Assembly (NCBI GenBank): GCA_963812045.1
Contig: CAWETF010000005.1
Span: 682,001-746,000 of the forward strand
DNA length: 64,000 nt
DNA from: Smithella sp963812045
Lineage (GTDB): Bacteria > Desulfobacterota > Syntrophia > Syntrophales > Smithellaceae
Reading direction: 5' to 3'
A program made the translations under genes and the position numbers. The notes beneath the pieces were generated by a model that saw nothing but the letters and a program-made list of their open reading frames with translations, had not been told where the DNA came from and made no database searches. This document shows, piece by piece, positions 1-9,208 of the stretch (within the stretch, counting starts at the first letter, position 1; every line of letters starts with the position of its first letter).

Positions 1-449
1 GTTGCCACAACCGAAGCCGCAGCTGGAATTGGCAGGCCATTAAATACCTTGCTCTCAATAATGCCTATCTGGATATTGTATCTAGCCAGTCTCAAAGCGC
101 CGCAAAGAACAAACAAGAAAGCCGCTATCCAGCCTAACTTTTCGAAAGCATACAAAGACCATGTATATGCCAAGACTGCCGGTGCAACACCAAAAGCTAT
201 AACGTCTGCGATAGAATCATACTCCGCACCGAATTTGCTGGTTGTGTTCGTCATACGGGCAACACGGCCATCCAGTCCGTCAAAAATAACTGATACAAGA
301 ATGGCTATAGCCGCCGTTACATAATTATCTTTAAAGGAAGCGATAATGGAATAGAATCCACAGAACAAACTTGCCGAAGTAAATAAATTCGGCAATACAT
401 AGATTCCTTTCTTTATACGAATTTTCTGCGGGGAACTTTCCATATTCAT
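1..449 (-). CDS. pssA: CDP-diacylglycerol-serine O-phosphatidyltransferase (C-terminus cut by window edge)
   Basis: Inner-membrane enzyme that transfers phosphatidyl from CDP-diacylglycerol to serine, the first committed step to phosphatidylethanolamine. About 149 N-terminal residues are visible. They contain the CDP-alcohol phosphatidyltransferase motif beginning DGLDGRVAR, with the four expected aspartates at residues 57, 60, 78 and 82 and hydrophobic segments on both sides. The ATG at 449 overlaps the stop of the upstream psd gene by four bases (ATGA), which decides the start and suggests translational coupling. An alternative ATG lies two codons downstream. The next enzyme of the pathway is the neighbour psd. 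The rest of the protein lies before base 1. Confidence 0.93.
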   Translation of the reverse strand, partial: MNMESSPQKIRIKKGIYVLPNLFTSASLFCGFYSIIASFKDNYVTAAIAILVSVIFDGLDGRVARMTNTTSKFGAEYDSIADVIAFGVAPAVLAYTWSLYAFEKLGWIAAFLFVLCGALRLARYNIQIGIIESKVFNGLPIPAAASVVA

Positions 450-1090
450 GATAAATATCCTAAAATTGTCTGACCTGCTTTGACCTTATCTCTCAAATTT
501 ACCGATATTTTGGAATCTTCCGGCAAATAAATGTCCACTCGTGAACCAAAGCGAATCAAACCGAATCGTTCGCCTTTTCTGATGATTTCACCCGGATGCA
601 TCCAGCAAACAATCCGTCTGGCAATAAGACCGGCGATCTGCACGGTCCAGATAACACGTCCATCTTCGGTACGAATCATGACTTCATTACGTTCATTATC
701 GAGTGAAGCTTTATCCAAATTAGCGGACAGAAACTTGCCTTCATGATAATGAATAGCTTCAATTTTTCCATCATAGGGAGAGCGATTAACGTGGACATTA
801 AAAACATTCATAAAAATACTTATCTTTTTAAATTTTCCGGAAATGGTTCCGTCTACTTCAACATTTTCAATTTTAATTACCTTACCGTCAGCAGGGGAAA
901 TTAAGACTTTTTCCTCATCCTGGAAATATCTTTCCGGATTACGGAAAAACCAGATAATAAAGAATGTCAGGAGAGCGAATAGAGTTATTAACCACCATTT
1001 TCCGCCTAGGAAGGCGACAAAAACCGTGACCACAAGAGATAAAACGATAAAAGGATACCCTTCGGGGGCAATAATATTATCACGTTTCAT
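446..1090 (-). CDS. psd: phosphatidylserine decarboxylase, short proenzyme type
   Basis: Decarboxylates phosphatidylserine to phosphatidylethanolamine at the inner membrane. At 214 residues it is the short type also found in archaea and many deltaproteobacteria. Residues 12-50 carry two hydrophobic helices. Residues 93-105 contain the conserved FMNVFNVHVNRSP block. Near the C-terminus RFGSRVDIYLP contains the Gly182-Ser183 pair where the family self-cleaves to form the pyruvoyl cofactor. The gene precedes pssA with a four-base overlap, so two consecutive steps of one pathway are co-translated. The start ATG lies at 1090, with an AT-rich 247-base divergent intergenic region upstream. Confidence 0.95.
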   Translation of the reverse strand: MKRDNIIAPEGYPFIVLSLVVTVFVAFLGGKWWLITLFALLTFFIIWFFRNPERYFQDEEKVLISPADGKVIKIENVEVDGTISGKFKKISIFMNVFNVHVNRSPYDGKIEAIHYHEGKFLSANLDKASLDNERNEVMIRTEDGRVIWTVQIAGLIARRIVCWMHPGEIIRKGERFGLIRFGSRVDIYLPEDSKISVNLRDKVKAGQTILGYLS

Positions 1091-1262
1091 AAAGCATTTA
1101 TGTTTTTATATCAGATTGCATGTTGTATGATACCAAAATACAAGTTACCTGCTTAATACGGCTCAACATTAAACAGGTTTTTCTGATATATCAATTGAGT
1201 GCAATTGTCAATAAATCTTTAATTTTTATACAAAAACAATCAGAATAAGTATTTGTTTGCTA

Positions 1263-1291
1263 TTGCATAGCCTGTACGTATTCTGTATAAT
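1263..1291 (+). promoter_or_regulatory. candidate sigma70-type promoter for the transglutaminase/ABC operon
   Basis: TTGCAT, 17 bases, then TATAAT, about 47 bases before the ATG at 1338. The -10 is a perfect consensus; the -35 matches only at TTG. It lies in the otherwise featureless, AT-rich region 1091-1337 between divergent genes. Confidence 0.45.
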
Positions 1292-1337
1292 ATAAAATAA
1301 ATTATTTAATGACTTTTCTTCGTTTATCTTTGCCAAT

Positions 1338-2801
1338 ATGAAAAAAATAAAATGGAACATAGTCTGGGGCATTTTAACAACACTCGCCTTTTTCCTATTA
1401 TTATTAATTCGCCTTGATTTTTTTCAAAAAAAACACCAACCCGTTGCAGCTACGCAGATTACAAAATCTCAACGGTCGCAAGATACATGGATGAATATAT
1501 ACCAAAATACGAATAAGATCGGATTTGTTCACCGGACCTTTACAGATACGGGGAAAACGTTTCATTTTAATGAGACTGTCCTTATGCAAATCAATACGAT
1601 GGGAGTAACTCAGGCGCTCAATATTCTAACAGAAGGCGATTTGAATCCGGATATGACGCTTTCTTCATTTAGTTTTGATCTGAATTCCGGCATTTTTCGC
1701 TTTAATGCTCATGGCTATGTAATTAAAAATAAATTGATTTTGTTCACAGGTTTACCTGACGCACAGCAAAAAAGTGAAATTCCTCTTAAAGATATTCCTC
1801 ATATCAGCGGCAACATTTTTGCAACAGCATTCCAAAACGATCTGGAAAGAGATTCTGTCCGCAGCTTCAGTATTTTCGATCCCTCAACACTTTCAATCCG
1901 TGTGATTAAAGTTGCCAGAAATGCCGACGAAATTATTACAATAATGGGGAAACGAATCTTAACAAAAAAATATTGCGCCGATTTCATGAACGCCAAAAAC
2001 TGCGCCTGGCTTGATAAAGAAGGAGATGTTGTGAAAGAATCCGGCATTCTGGGCATATCTATGGAAAAGGTAAACCAGAAAAAAGCCCTGGAAGGAATAA
2101 CTGATGAGGCTAACGTCGATTTTACGCAGATTTCTTCCATTCCTTCTAATATTGAAATTACCGAACCTGAAGGGCTCCATGAAATTAAAATTAAAATCAG
2201 CGGTATCAGTAATGAGCTGTTTCTCAATGGTGACAGGCAAAGCTTCCATCACAATATCCTTACCATAACCAAGGAAAGTTTGACATCTTCCTCAACGTTA
2301 AATAATAATCTTACCAAAGATACTGCCGTATTTTTAAAACCTTCCGCACTCATTCAATCCGACGATCAGCAAATAAGGAAGCAGATAGAAAAAATTGTAA
2401 AGCCGGCTGATTCTTCCGAACAGAAAGCAAAAAAAATTGTCAACTGGGTTTATCACAATATTGAGAAGAAACCGACATTGTCAGTGCCCAACGCGACGGA
2501 AGTTCTGAAAAATAAATCCGGTGCTTGCAAAGAACACTCGGTGCTGACAGTTGCTTTATTGCGCGCGACAGGCATTCCGGCGCAAACGGAAGCCGGACTG
2601 GTTTATCTGCGAGGCCGGTTTTATTACCATGAGTGGTGCGTTATTTATCTGGGAAAATGGATTACTGCCGATGCTGTTTTCAATCAACTTCCGGCCGACG
2701 TAACCCATATCAGGCTTGTTCGCGGTGACAGCAGTGAACAACTGAATATAATTGGCGCTATAGGTAAAATTAAATTGGAGGTGTTAGAACAAATTAAATG
2801 A
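1338..2801 (+). CDS. membrane-anchored transglutaminase-like protein
   Basis: A 487-residue protein with one N-terminal transmembrane segment (residues about 8-24) that probably anchors an extracytoplasmic body. Residues about 50-330 are not recognised. The C-terminal part is a transglutaminase-like cysteine-protease fold with an apparently complete triad: Cys397 in GACKEHSVL, His431 in YYHEW and Asp445 in ITADAVF. Bacterial members act as proteases, amide hydrolases or cross-linkers, so the reaction cannot be named. The stop overlaps the start of the ABC ATPase gene by four bases, so the protein probably works with or is regulated together with that transporter. The ATG follows a plausible promoter, but the Shine-Dalgarno is weak. 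Confidence 0.85.
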   Translation: MKKIKWNIVWGILTTLAFFLLLLIRLDFFQKKHQPVAATQITKSQRSQDTWMNIYQNTNKIGFVHRTFTDTGKTFHFNETVLMQINTMGVTQALNILTEGDLNPDMTLSSFSFDLNSGIFRFNAHGYVIKNKLILFTGLPDAQQKSEIPLKDIPHISGNIFATAFQNDLERDSVRSFSIFDPSTLSIRVIKVARNADEIITIMGKRILTKKYCADFMNAKNCAWLDKEGDVVKESGILGISMEKVNQKKALEGITDEANVDFTQISSIPSNIEITEPEGLHEIKIKISGISNELFLNGDRQSFHHNILTITKESLTSSSTLNNNLTKDTAVFLKPSALIQSDDQQIRKQIEKIVKPADSSEQKAKKIVNWVYHNIEKKPTLSVPNATEVLKNKSGACKEHSVLTVALLRATGIPAQTEAGLVYLRGRFYYHEWCVIYLGKWITADAVFNQLPADVTHIRLVRGDSSEQLNIIGAIGKIKLEVLEQIK

Positions 2802-3532
2802 TTAAACTGCAGGAATTAACCAAAGATTATGGCACCACTCTGGCGGTAAACAAACTTAGTTTAAACGTAGCCGCCGGAGAGATTTATGGTTTTATCGGCC
2901 CCAACGGCGCCGGTAAAACTACAACAATTCGTATGATGGGAGGCATTATTGCTCCTACCTCCGGGAAGATTATAATCGGCGGATTTGATATGGCTCAAAA
3001 CCCGGTTGAGGCGAAAAAAATGATCGGCTTTATCCCTGACAGACCTTTTCTCTACGAAAAACTCACAGGGATGGAGTTTATGCGTTTTTCGGCTGATTTA
3101 TACAACGTTGACCGAGACACATTTCCGCAAAAAGCAAAAGAACTATTGCAGCAATTCGCCCTCTGGAACTGGGCTGACGAACTTATTGAAGCTTACTCCC
3201 ACGGCATGAAGCAAAGATTGATCATAGCTACCGCCCTGTTGCATGATCCCAAAATATTAATTATTGATGAGCCAATGGTCGGGCTTGATCCGGAAGCAGT
3301 ACATATGGTGAAGGACATTTTAAAAGAATTAGCGGTCAATCAAACGACCATTTTTGTTTCAACGCATACTTTAAGCATAGCGGAGGATTTATGCCATCGA
3401 ATAGGTTTGATTCATAAGGGCACTCTGTTGGCGCAGGGCACTCTCGATGAATTAAAGCTTATCGCAAAACTTGGCGAAGCTAAGCTTGAAGAAGTATTTC
3501 TGACCATAATAAAAGAGAATACTTTTATATGA
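2798..3532 (+). CDS. ABC transporter ATP-binding protein (ABC-2 exporter type)
   Basis: A 244-residue ATPase subunit. The Walker A motif GPNGAGKTT spans residues 34-42. The signature-like YSHGMKQ lies at 133-139, with His replacing the more usual second Ser/Gly context as in many ABC-2 exporters. Walker B ILIIDE ends at Glu158, and a switch histidine occurs in STHTLS. It presumably drives the membrane protein encoded next. Both junctions in this three-gene operon are four-base ATGA overlaps. The substrate is unknown; the linked transglutaminase-like protein hints at a peptide or envelope component. Confidence 0.93.
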   Translation: MIKLQELTKDYGTTLAVNKLSLNVAAGEIYGFIGPNGAGKTTTIRMMGGIIAPTSGKIIIGGFDMAQNPVEAKKMIGFIPDRPFLYEKLTGMEFMRFSADLYNVDRDTFPQKAKELLQQFALWNWADELIEAYSHGMKQRLIIATALLHDPKILIIDEPMVGLDPEAVHMVKDILKELAVNQTTIFVSTHTLSIAEDLCHRIGLIHKGTLLAQGTLDELKLIAKLGEAKLEEVFLTIIKENTFI

Positions 3533-5223
3533 ATACTATTATTTCTTTATTAAAACCGCGCATACTTTCAGCCGTTAACGGTTTGCATCAGGGCAATAAA
3601 AAGAACAACTGGGCGCGCATTTTCATGTTCGGCGGTCTCGGTATTGTTTTCTGGATTTTCACTTTTGTCGTTTTCTATCGTGTGTTGACATATTTTCAAA
3701 GCGTGCAGGATTTCGGAAATATATTAGCTATAAAACTTATGTCTATGATTATCATGACATTTTTTACGCTATTACTTTTCAGCAACATCATTAATTGCCT
3801 TTCTCATCTTTATTTAAGCTATGACTTGCCGCTTTTGCATTCGTTGCCGGTTTCCTCAAAAGACATCTTTTTCTCAAGATGGGTCATCAGCACTTTTGAC
3901 AGTTCCTGGATGATTGTCGCCTTCAGCATCCCCATATTCTTATCCTATGGTTTGATCTACAAGGCGACCTTTCTTTATTACGTTATTTTTTTAATTGCGA
4001 TGATTTTCATGTGTTTTGCCGCTGCGGCAATCGGAGGCATTTTAGTTTTATTTGGCGCTATGGTACTTCCCGCGGGACGAATCAGAACAATCCTTATTCT
4101 GCTGGGCGTTATTATGCTAATAATTATTGTTTTCGTTTTGCGTCTAACGCGGCCGGAGCAGTTGGTTAATCCGGACAGCTTTGCTTCCGCTGTTCTTTAT
4201 TTAACGTCCATGCAAACACCCAATTCGCCGTTTTTGCCCACAACATGGATTACCGATGCCATTAAATCTGCCCTCAGTAACGAAACAAAAACATGCATAT
4301 TAAATACAGCGCTAACCGGAACTTTTGCTTTCATGCTCATTTTCATCAATAAGATAACCTCCCAGATTGTATACTTTACAGGTTTTTCTAAATCACAAAC
4401 GACTCCACGACGTCTTTTTGCTCCGATTAAATATAAGGGTTTTAATTGGGAAAGTTTATTGGATTTTCTTCCGCGCGATTCAAAAGCTTTTGCTGTTAAG
4501 GAAATCAGAACTTTTTTCAGAGATTCGTCACAATGGCCGCAATTATTTTTGATGGCCGCTTTGATTGTAATTTATCTATATAATTTCTCCGTTTTACCTC
4601 TAAACAATTTGCCGGTTAAAACTGTTTATCTGCAAAATTTATTTTCTTTCCTGAACATAGGATTGGCGGCCTCTGTGCTTTCGGCCATATCCGCGCGTTT
4701 TGTCTTCCCTGCAGTCAGCATGGAAGGCGAAGCCTTTTGGATTGTTCAGGCTGCGCCGGTTTTGATAAAGAAATTTCTCTGGATAAAGTTTTTCTTATAC
4801 TACATACCTCTGCTAATTTTAGCAGAAGTCCTTGTTATTTGTTCCAACTTGCTTCTGCGAGTTACTCCTTTTATGATGGCTCTGTCATCCATAACAATAT
4901 TTTTTCTTGTTCCTGCCGTTGTTGGTCTTGGAATCGGATTGGGAGCCATATACGCGGATTTTAAATCGGAAAATCCGGTGCAAGCTGTAACCGGTTTTGG
5001 TGGAATGCTTTTCATGATTATCAGTTTCAGCCTAATCGCTGTAATTATAATTCTGGAAGCCGGACCCGTGTATCACATATTCATGAGCCCATTAAACGGA
5101 CATAGTCTTTCATTAATACAAATGATATGGATAATCTGCTCTTTTGGCCTTGCTCTTTTTCTTTGTCTTCTATCGATATTTTACACGATACATCTTGGTG
5201 AAAAAAGTCTTCTGATCAAGTAA
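3529..5223 (+). CDS. ABC transporter permease, large ABC-2-like membrane protein
   Basis: A 564-residue polytopic protein with roughly 12 hydrophobic segments spread along its length, starting at residues about 32-50 and ending at 530-555. The size fits the double-length putative ABC-2 exporters rather than six-helix permeases. It starts inside the stop of the ATPase gene (ATGA) and closes the operon. No soluble domain is recognised. Assignment rests on hydrophobicity, position and the partner ATPase. The next 234 bases (5224-5457) are AT-rich and show no gene or clear terminator. Confidence 0.8.
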   Translation: MNTIISLLKPRILSAVNGLHQGNKKNNWARIFMFGGLGIVFWIFTFVVFYRVLTYFQSVQDFGNILAIKLMSMIIMTFFTLLLFSNIINCLSHLYLSYDLPLLHSLPVSSKDIFFSRWVISTFDSSWMIVAFSIPIFLSYGLIYKATFLYYVIFLIAMIFMCFAAAAIGGILVLFGAMVLPAGRIRTILILLGVIMLIIIVFVLRLTRPEQLVNPDSFASAVLYLTSMQTPNSPFLPTTWITDAIKSALSNETKTCILNTALTGTFAFMLIFINKITSQIVYFTGFSKSQTTPRRLFAPIKYKGFNWESLLDFLPRDSKAFAVKEIRTFFRDSSQWPQLFLMAALIVIYLYNFSVLPLNNLPVKTVYLQNLFSFLNIGLAASVLSAISARFVFPAVSMEGEAFWIVQAAPVLIKKFLWIKFFLYYIPLLILAEVLVICSNLLLRVTPFMMALSSITIFFLVPAVVGLGIGLGAIYADFKSENPVQAVTGFGGMLFMIISFSLIAVIIILEAGPVYHIFMSPLNGHSLSLIQMIWIICSFGLALFLCLLSIFYTIHLGEKSLLIK

Positions 5224-5457
5224 GAAATTTCTTCCATATGTATTCGGATAACGTTTTTAAACAACATGGCATTGGTTTTAATGTTCAAGAAGTAAAATAT
5301 TATCTTGATTTTACTTGATAAATAAGCTAGATTAAAGAGAATTAATTTAATATCGCTAATTGGCTAGAGATTTTTTTGCATACAGAAAAAACTTTTTAAT
5401 ATTAAGTTATTCCAGTAGTAATTGTTATTTTGATTAATCAGTATTATCAGGAGCAAC

Positions 5458-6192
5458 ATGGAAAAGATTTGCATCGTAAAAAGGCGTCAACAATACGCCC
5501 AACCGGAAGTTAAACTCCCGCAACCGGAAAAAAGTGATACAATAAATCCGGCAGTCGTTGCCGGTGGCATCGCTATAGAGACTCCCATCAAATTCCCTGA
5601 TAAGAGACCTGATAAAATAAATCTGGAAGAAGTTGTCGGCAAAATTGAAGTCGAAAATCGAAACGAGTTTCAAGATAAAAAAATTGTAGAAGAATTTGTA
5701 AGAAGCTTCTCCTTGGAGCAGCACATCGAATTATCGAATAAAGAAACAACAGAGAAACCTGCCAGCAACGTCAACGTTCAGAAAAAAAGCGAACTCCCAG
5801 ATAAAAAAATCGTTGAAGAATTTGTCGACAATTCCGCTTCTGTTATTTCCATAATTATGACAAAAGAACAATCAACTCTTTTACAACAATCTGAATATAT
5901 TAAAGAATTGTTGAATGGAACCAAAAGTGACCCTTCATTTGACATAAAACTAACTCCGGAAGGACAACTTTCAGTCAATTTCCGTTTTAATGATTCTTTA
6001 CTTTTAAGAATGCTGGCCCCCAACCAAGTCTGTCAGATGCTTCAGGTCAGCCGCAGCTTTTTACAAAAACTTATACATGAAAAGAAGATTAATAGTTATA
6101 AACTTGGAAGGATGAGGCGCTTTTTACTGGAGGATATACTGGAATATTTGAGCAATGATGCTGAATTTGCTCAACTCAACAATATGCGATGA
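5458..6192 (+). CDS. helix-turn-helix (excisionase/MerR-like) DNA-binding domain protein
   Basis: A 244-residue protein. The N-terminal 130 residues are charged and low-complexity and contain repeated segments around DKKIVEEFV (near residues 64 and 115) plus a diverged third. The C-terminal 60 residues look like an excisionase-type winged helix: MLQVSRSFLQKLIHEKK followed by a wing-like KLGRMRRFLLEDI. The ATG follows a good AGGAG. Sixty-nine bases separate it from the ExeA-like ATPase gene, so the two may be one transcription unit. A regulator or DNA-binding adaptor is likely; the target is unknown. No integrase lies nearby to support a true excisionase. Confidence 0.75.
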   Translation: MEKICIVKRRQQYAQPEVKLPQPEKSDTINPAVVAGGIAIETPIKFPDKRPDKINLEEVVGKIEVENRNEFQDKKIVEEFVRSFSLEQHIELSNKETTEKPASNVNVQKKSELPDKKIVEEFVDNSASVISIIMTKEQSTLLQQSEYIKELLNGTKSDPSFDIKLTPEGQLSVNFRFNDSLLLRMLAPNQVCQMLQVSRSFLQKLIHEKKINSYKLGRMRRFLLEDILEYLSNDAEFAQLNNMR

Positions 6193-6262
6193 ATTTTTTT
6201 CATTATTCAATACTGTAAGGATAAACTTTATATGTTTTATAATAGTTTATTAGGAGAAGAAG

Positions 6263-8278
6263 ATGTATAGTGACTATTGGGGTTTATTTAAGCCACCTTT
6301 CGACAATGTTCCTGATGCTTCCATGTATGTGGACTGCCATGAATCCATGGAAAATGTTATTGCCGAAACAATTTACGCCATCAAAGAAGGCAATGAATGC
6401 CTTACTGTTATTGTCGGCGAAGTAGGTTTAGGGAAAACTCTTTCCGTACGCGTCATCATTGACTCACTGGAACCGGAAAGATACAAAGTCGCTTTAATTA
6501 CAAACCCCGCTCTTTCTTTCACACAGTTAATGAAGGAAATTATCGGTCAAATAACCGGTAAACAATGTGATTTAAAAAGCAAGGTCGATTTGCAGGAAAT
6601 GTTTAATCGACTTCTTTTCGAAACAGCCGACCAGGGTAAAAAAATTGTAATTGTTATTGATGAAGCCAATGTCCTATCTCCTTCTAATCTGGACGATTTG
6701 AGGCTCTTAACCAATATGCAGGATGACGAACGCAACCTTTTCACCTTGCTCCTTGTCGGACAGATGGAATTTGCAAGGACGTTAGAACATCCCAAACGGG
6801 CTAATTTATTTCAACGGATTGGCACTTATGGTCATCTGGAAAAACTGCCCTCAGAGGAATCTGTTAAAACTTACATTGAATCAAGACTTCAGATTGCCGG
6901 CGCTCAAAGAATAATATTCGATGATGATGCCATTCCGGTAATTTGGGAATTCTCCGAACACGGCGTACCACGTCTGATTAACAAAATATGCAAACTTTGT
7001 TTAAAAGCGGGCGAAACCAACGAATTTGAAACAATCTCCGGTGAAGTTGCTGTGCAAATCGCCGATCGTTTCCAGAAATTAAGCAAAACCTCCTTGCAGA
7101 AACGCAAACCTCTCGGCCATGCTGAAGAAGGTGTACTCGAAGAAAGTAAAGAGATACCCAAAGCAAAACCTCCCGCAGATCAACTTCCTCCTCAACGGGA
7201 AGAAGCGAGGCCTATTCCACCAAGAAGAGTTATGCCGGATCAACCTCCTACAGATAAGCCAATTCCTCCTCCGTTGGAAGAAGCCAGACCTATTCAACCC
7301 AGAATGGCTGTCCCTCAACAGCCCCCTGAAGAGAAACCTCTGCCTCCTCAACGGGAGGAAACGAGGCCTATTCCACCAAGAAGAGTTATACCGGAACAAC
7401 CTCCTGAAGAGAAACCTCTACCTCCTCAATGGGAAGAAGCAAGACCCCTTCCGCCCAGAAGCGTCATGCCGGAACAAACTCCTGAAGTGAAACCACTTCC
7501 TCCTCAATGGGAAGAATCAAGGCCTGTTCAGCCAAGAAGAGTTATGCCGGAACAAACTTCTGCAACGGCTACCCCTCTTCAACGTGAAGAAACCAGATCT
7601 GTTCCGCCAAGAATGGCAGGCCCCCAACAGCCTCCTGAAGAGAAGCCACTTCCTCCTCAATGGGAAGAATCAAGGCCTATTCAGCCAAGAAGAGTTGTGC
7701 CGGAACAAACTTCTGCAACGGCTACCCCTCTTCAACGTGAAGAAACCAGATCTGTTCCGCCAAGAATGGCAGTGTACCAGCAGCCTCCTGCTCAACCCCA
7801 AACGGCATCCATAGCGAAACCTTCTCGTAACTATGTTCCTATTCAAGGAGTGCCACCACTAGCAAGAACCGCTGTAAGTAATATTCCTCCTCAACGAGAA
7901 GAAGCAAAACCCGTTGGGCCAAGAATGACAATGCCTCAGCAGCAGCCTTCTTCATCACCTATTCCTTCTCAACAGGAAACCCAACCCGTTGAACCGAAAC
8001 AAAAAGAAATGGAGGCCCCGCCGGCGCAAGAGGAAAATGAAGTTTATGAAGATATATTCATCGGCAAACAGAAGATCCAACTGGCTATTCCTGCTAACAT
8101 TATAAAACAAGCGCAATCGGCGAGTAATGAAAATAAAAATAAACTGGCGGGCTACTGGTCAGCGCAAATTCTTAAGGGAAATCCGCAAATGATGCATTCT
8201 TCCATGTCCGATCCTGTTGCTGTCTGGTTTGAAGTCAAAAATATTATTTTAAAGAAATTCAACAGCGCATCAAATTAA
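6263..8278 (+). CDS. ExeA/GspA-like AAA ATPase with proline-rich repeat tail
   Basis: A 671-residue protein. Residues 1-280 match the AAA ATPase family of ExeA/GspA and TniB-like proteins, starting MYSDYWGLFKPPFDNVPD. Walker A is GEVGLGKT (52-59) and Walker B is IVIVIDE (ending Glu134). Residues about 303-580 are a proline-rich tail built of imperfect repeats of about 25 residues. The last 60 residues form a small conserved-looking domain beginning EVYEDIFIGKQK. No transmembrane segment or peptidoglycan-binding domain is seen, unlike classical GspA. GGAGAAGAAG precedes the ATG. The gene sits between an HTH gene and a TPR gene; a role in secretion or pilus assembly is plausible but unproved. 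Confidence 0.82.
   Translation: MYSDYWGLFKPPFDNVPDASMYVDCHESMENVIAETIYAIKEGNECLTVIVGEVGLGKTLSVRVIIDSLEPERYKVALITNPALSFTQLMKEIIGQITGKQCDLKSKVDLQEMFNRLLFETADQGKKIVIVIDEANVLSPSNLDDLRLLTNMQDDERNLFTLLLVGQMEFARTLEHPKRANLFQRIGTYGHLEKLPSEESVKTYIESRLQIAGAQRIIFDDDAIPVIWEFSEHGVPRLINKICKLCLKAGETNEFETISGEVAVQIADRFQKLSKTSLQKRKPLGHAEEGVLEESKEIPKAKPPADQLPPQREEARPIPPRRVMPDQPPTDKPIPPPLEEARPIQPRMAVPQQPPEEKPLPPQREETRPIPPRRVIPEQPPEEKPLPPQWEEARPLPPRSVMPEQTPEVKPLPPQWEESRPVQPRRVMPEQTSATATPLQREETRSVPPRMAGPQQPPEEKPLPPQWEESRPIQPRRVVPEQTSATATPLQREETRSVPPRMAVYQQPPAQPQTASIAKPSRNYVPIQGVPPLARTAVSNIPPQREEAKPVGPRMTMPQQQPSSSPIPSQQETQPVEPKQKEMEAPPAQEENEVYEDIFIGKQKIQLAIPANIIKQAQSASNENKNKLAGYWSAQILKGNPQMMHSSMSDPVAVWFEVKNIILKKFNSASN
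7171..7997 (+). repeat. tandem proline-rich coding repeat inside the ExeA-like gene
   Basis: About ten imperfect units of roughly 75-90 bases, each encoding a variant of PPQWEEARPIPPRRVMPEQ. A 70-base stretch beginning at 7549 recurs almost exactly at 7702 (period 153 bases), indicating recent internal duplication. The array is expected to vary in length between strains. Confidence 0.85.
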
Positions 8279-8319
8279 ATTGAAGCTATGACATTATTGA
8301 AAAGCAGGGATAAGAAATT

Positions 8320-9198
8320 TTGGAAAAGATTACATCCGAAAAACAGTATAATACTCGTTCAGATGGCAAGAAATTGCTCATAGCTCGTCGCAACAAAACT
8401 ATTGAAAAAGAAACATGTTCCCCCGATTATTACGTCAATCTTGGTCTTAATTATCTGGAGAATAAAGATTATGAAAAAGCTTTAGAATGTTTTCGAACAA
8501 TAACAGACCTTGAACCACGCAATCCCTATAATTTTATAAATCTTGGATATGTCTATGAAAAAATAGATATGCTGGATACTGCAAAAAAATGTTACGAGAG
8601 AGCATTAGAATTAAATCCAAACCATATTGAAGCCATCATCAAAATTGGTCATATATTTGAAATACAGGGCGATTACCACAACGCTTTAGACCAGTATACA
8701 ACAGCTATTGAAATCACTCCAGATGATGTTGAACCTCGTTTTTGTTTAGCCACTCTATACGACAAACATGATATGTATGATGAAGCCGCGGAAGAATATG
8801 AAAATATTCTTGAGATTAATCCAAATCACGCAAAGACTCTGCACAAATTAGGTAGAATTCATTTTCAAAACGGAGACTATGCGAAAGCCTCAAAAAGTTT
8901 CCAGAATGTTTTAAAACTTGAACCGAATAACACTGATGCATGGAATGATTTGGGTTCTGTTTATGAAATAACTAACAATATGATACAGGCAATAGCCACT
9001 TATCGTAAGGCTCTTAAAATCAACCCCTTCAGCGAAGAAACCAATTATAATCTGGCGAACGCCTATTTTTCCGTATTTTTATCCAATCCGAATATTATAA
9101 ACATTGAGGATATCGTAGAGCGTCTTAAGGTTGTCCTTTCCCAGAATCCGAACAATACAAAAGTCCGGGAACTTTTGAACAAAGTCAAAGCCACTTAA
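8320..9198 (+). CDS. tetratricopeptide repeat protein
   Basis: A 292-residue protein starting at TTG (8320), with AGGGA about 8 bases before it; no in-frame ATG fits better. From residue about 35 to 245 it consists of about six TPR units with the usual A, Y, A and P positions (for example YEKALECFRTITDLEPRNP). There is no signal peptide, so it is probably cytoplasmic and a protein-interaction scaffold. It lies 41 bases after the ExeA-like ATPase gene and may be its partner. Its end is 10 bases from the convergent tsaB stop. Confidence 0.85.
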   Translation: MEKITSEKQYNTRSDGKKLLIARRNKTIEKETCSPDYYVNLGLNYLENKDYEKALECFRTITDLEPRNPYNFINLGYVYEKIDMLDTAKKCYERALELNPNHIEAIIKIGHIFEIQGDYHNALDQYTTAIEITPDDVEPRFCLATLYDKHDMYDEAAEEYENILEINPNHAKTLHKLGRIHFQNGDYAKASKSFQNVLKLEPNNTDAWNDLGSVYEITNNMIQAIATYRKALKINPFSEETNYNLANAYFSVFLSNPNIINIEDIVERLKVVLSQNPNNTKVRELLNKVKAT

Positions 9199-9208
9199 TA
9201 CCTGATAT

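Noticed and set aside
5458..6192. Phage excisionase
   Set aside because: The helix-turn-helix is excisionase-like, but there is no integrase, att-like direct repeat or phage gene nearby, and the protein has a long unrelated N-terminus.
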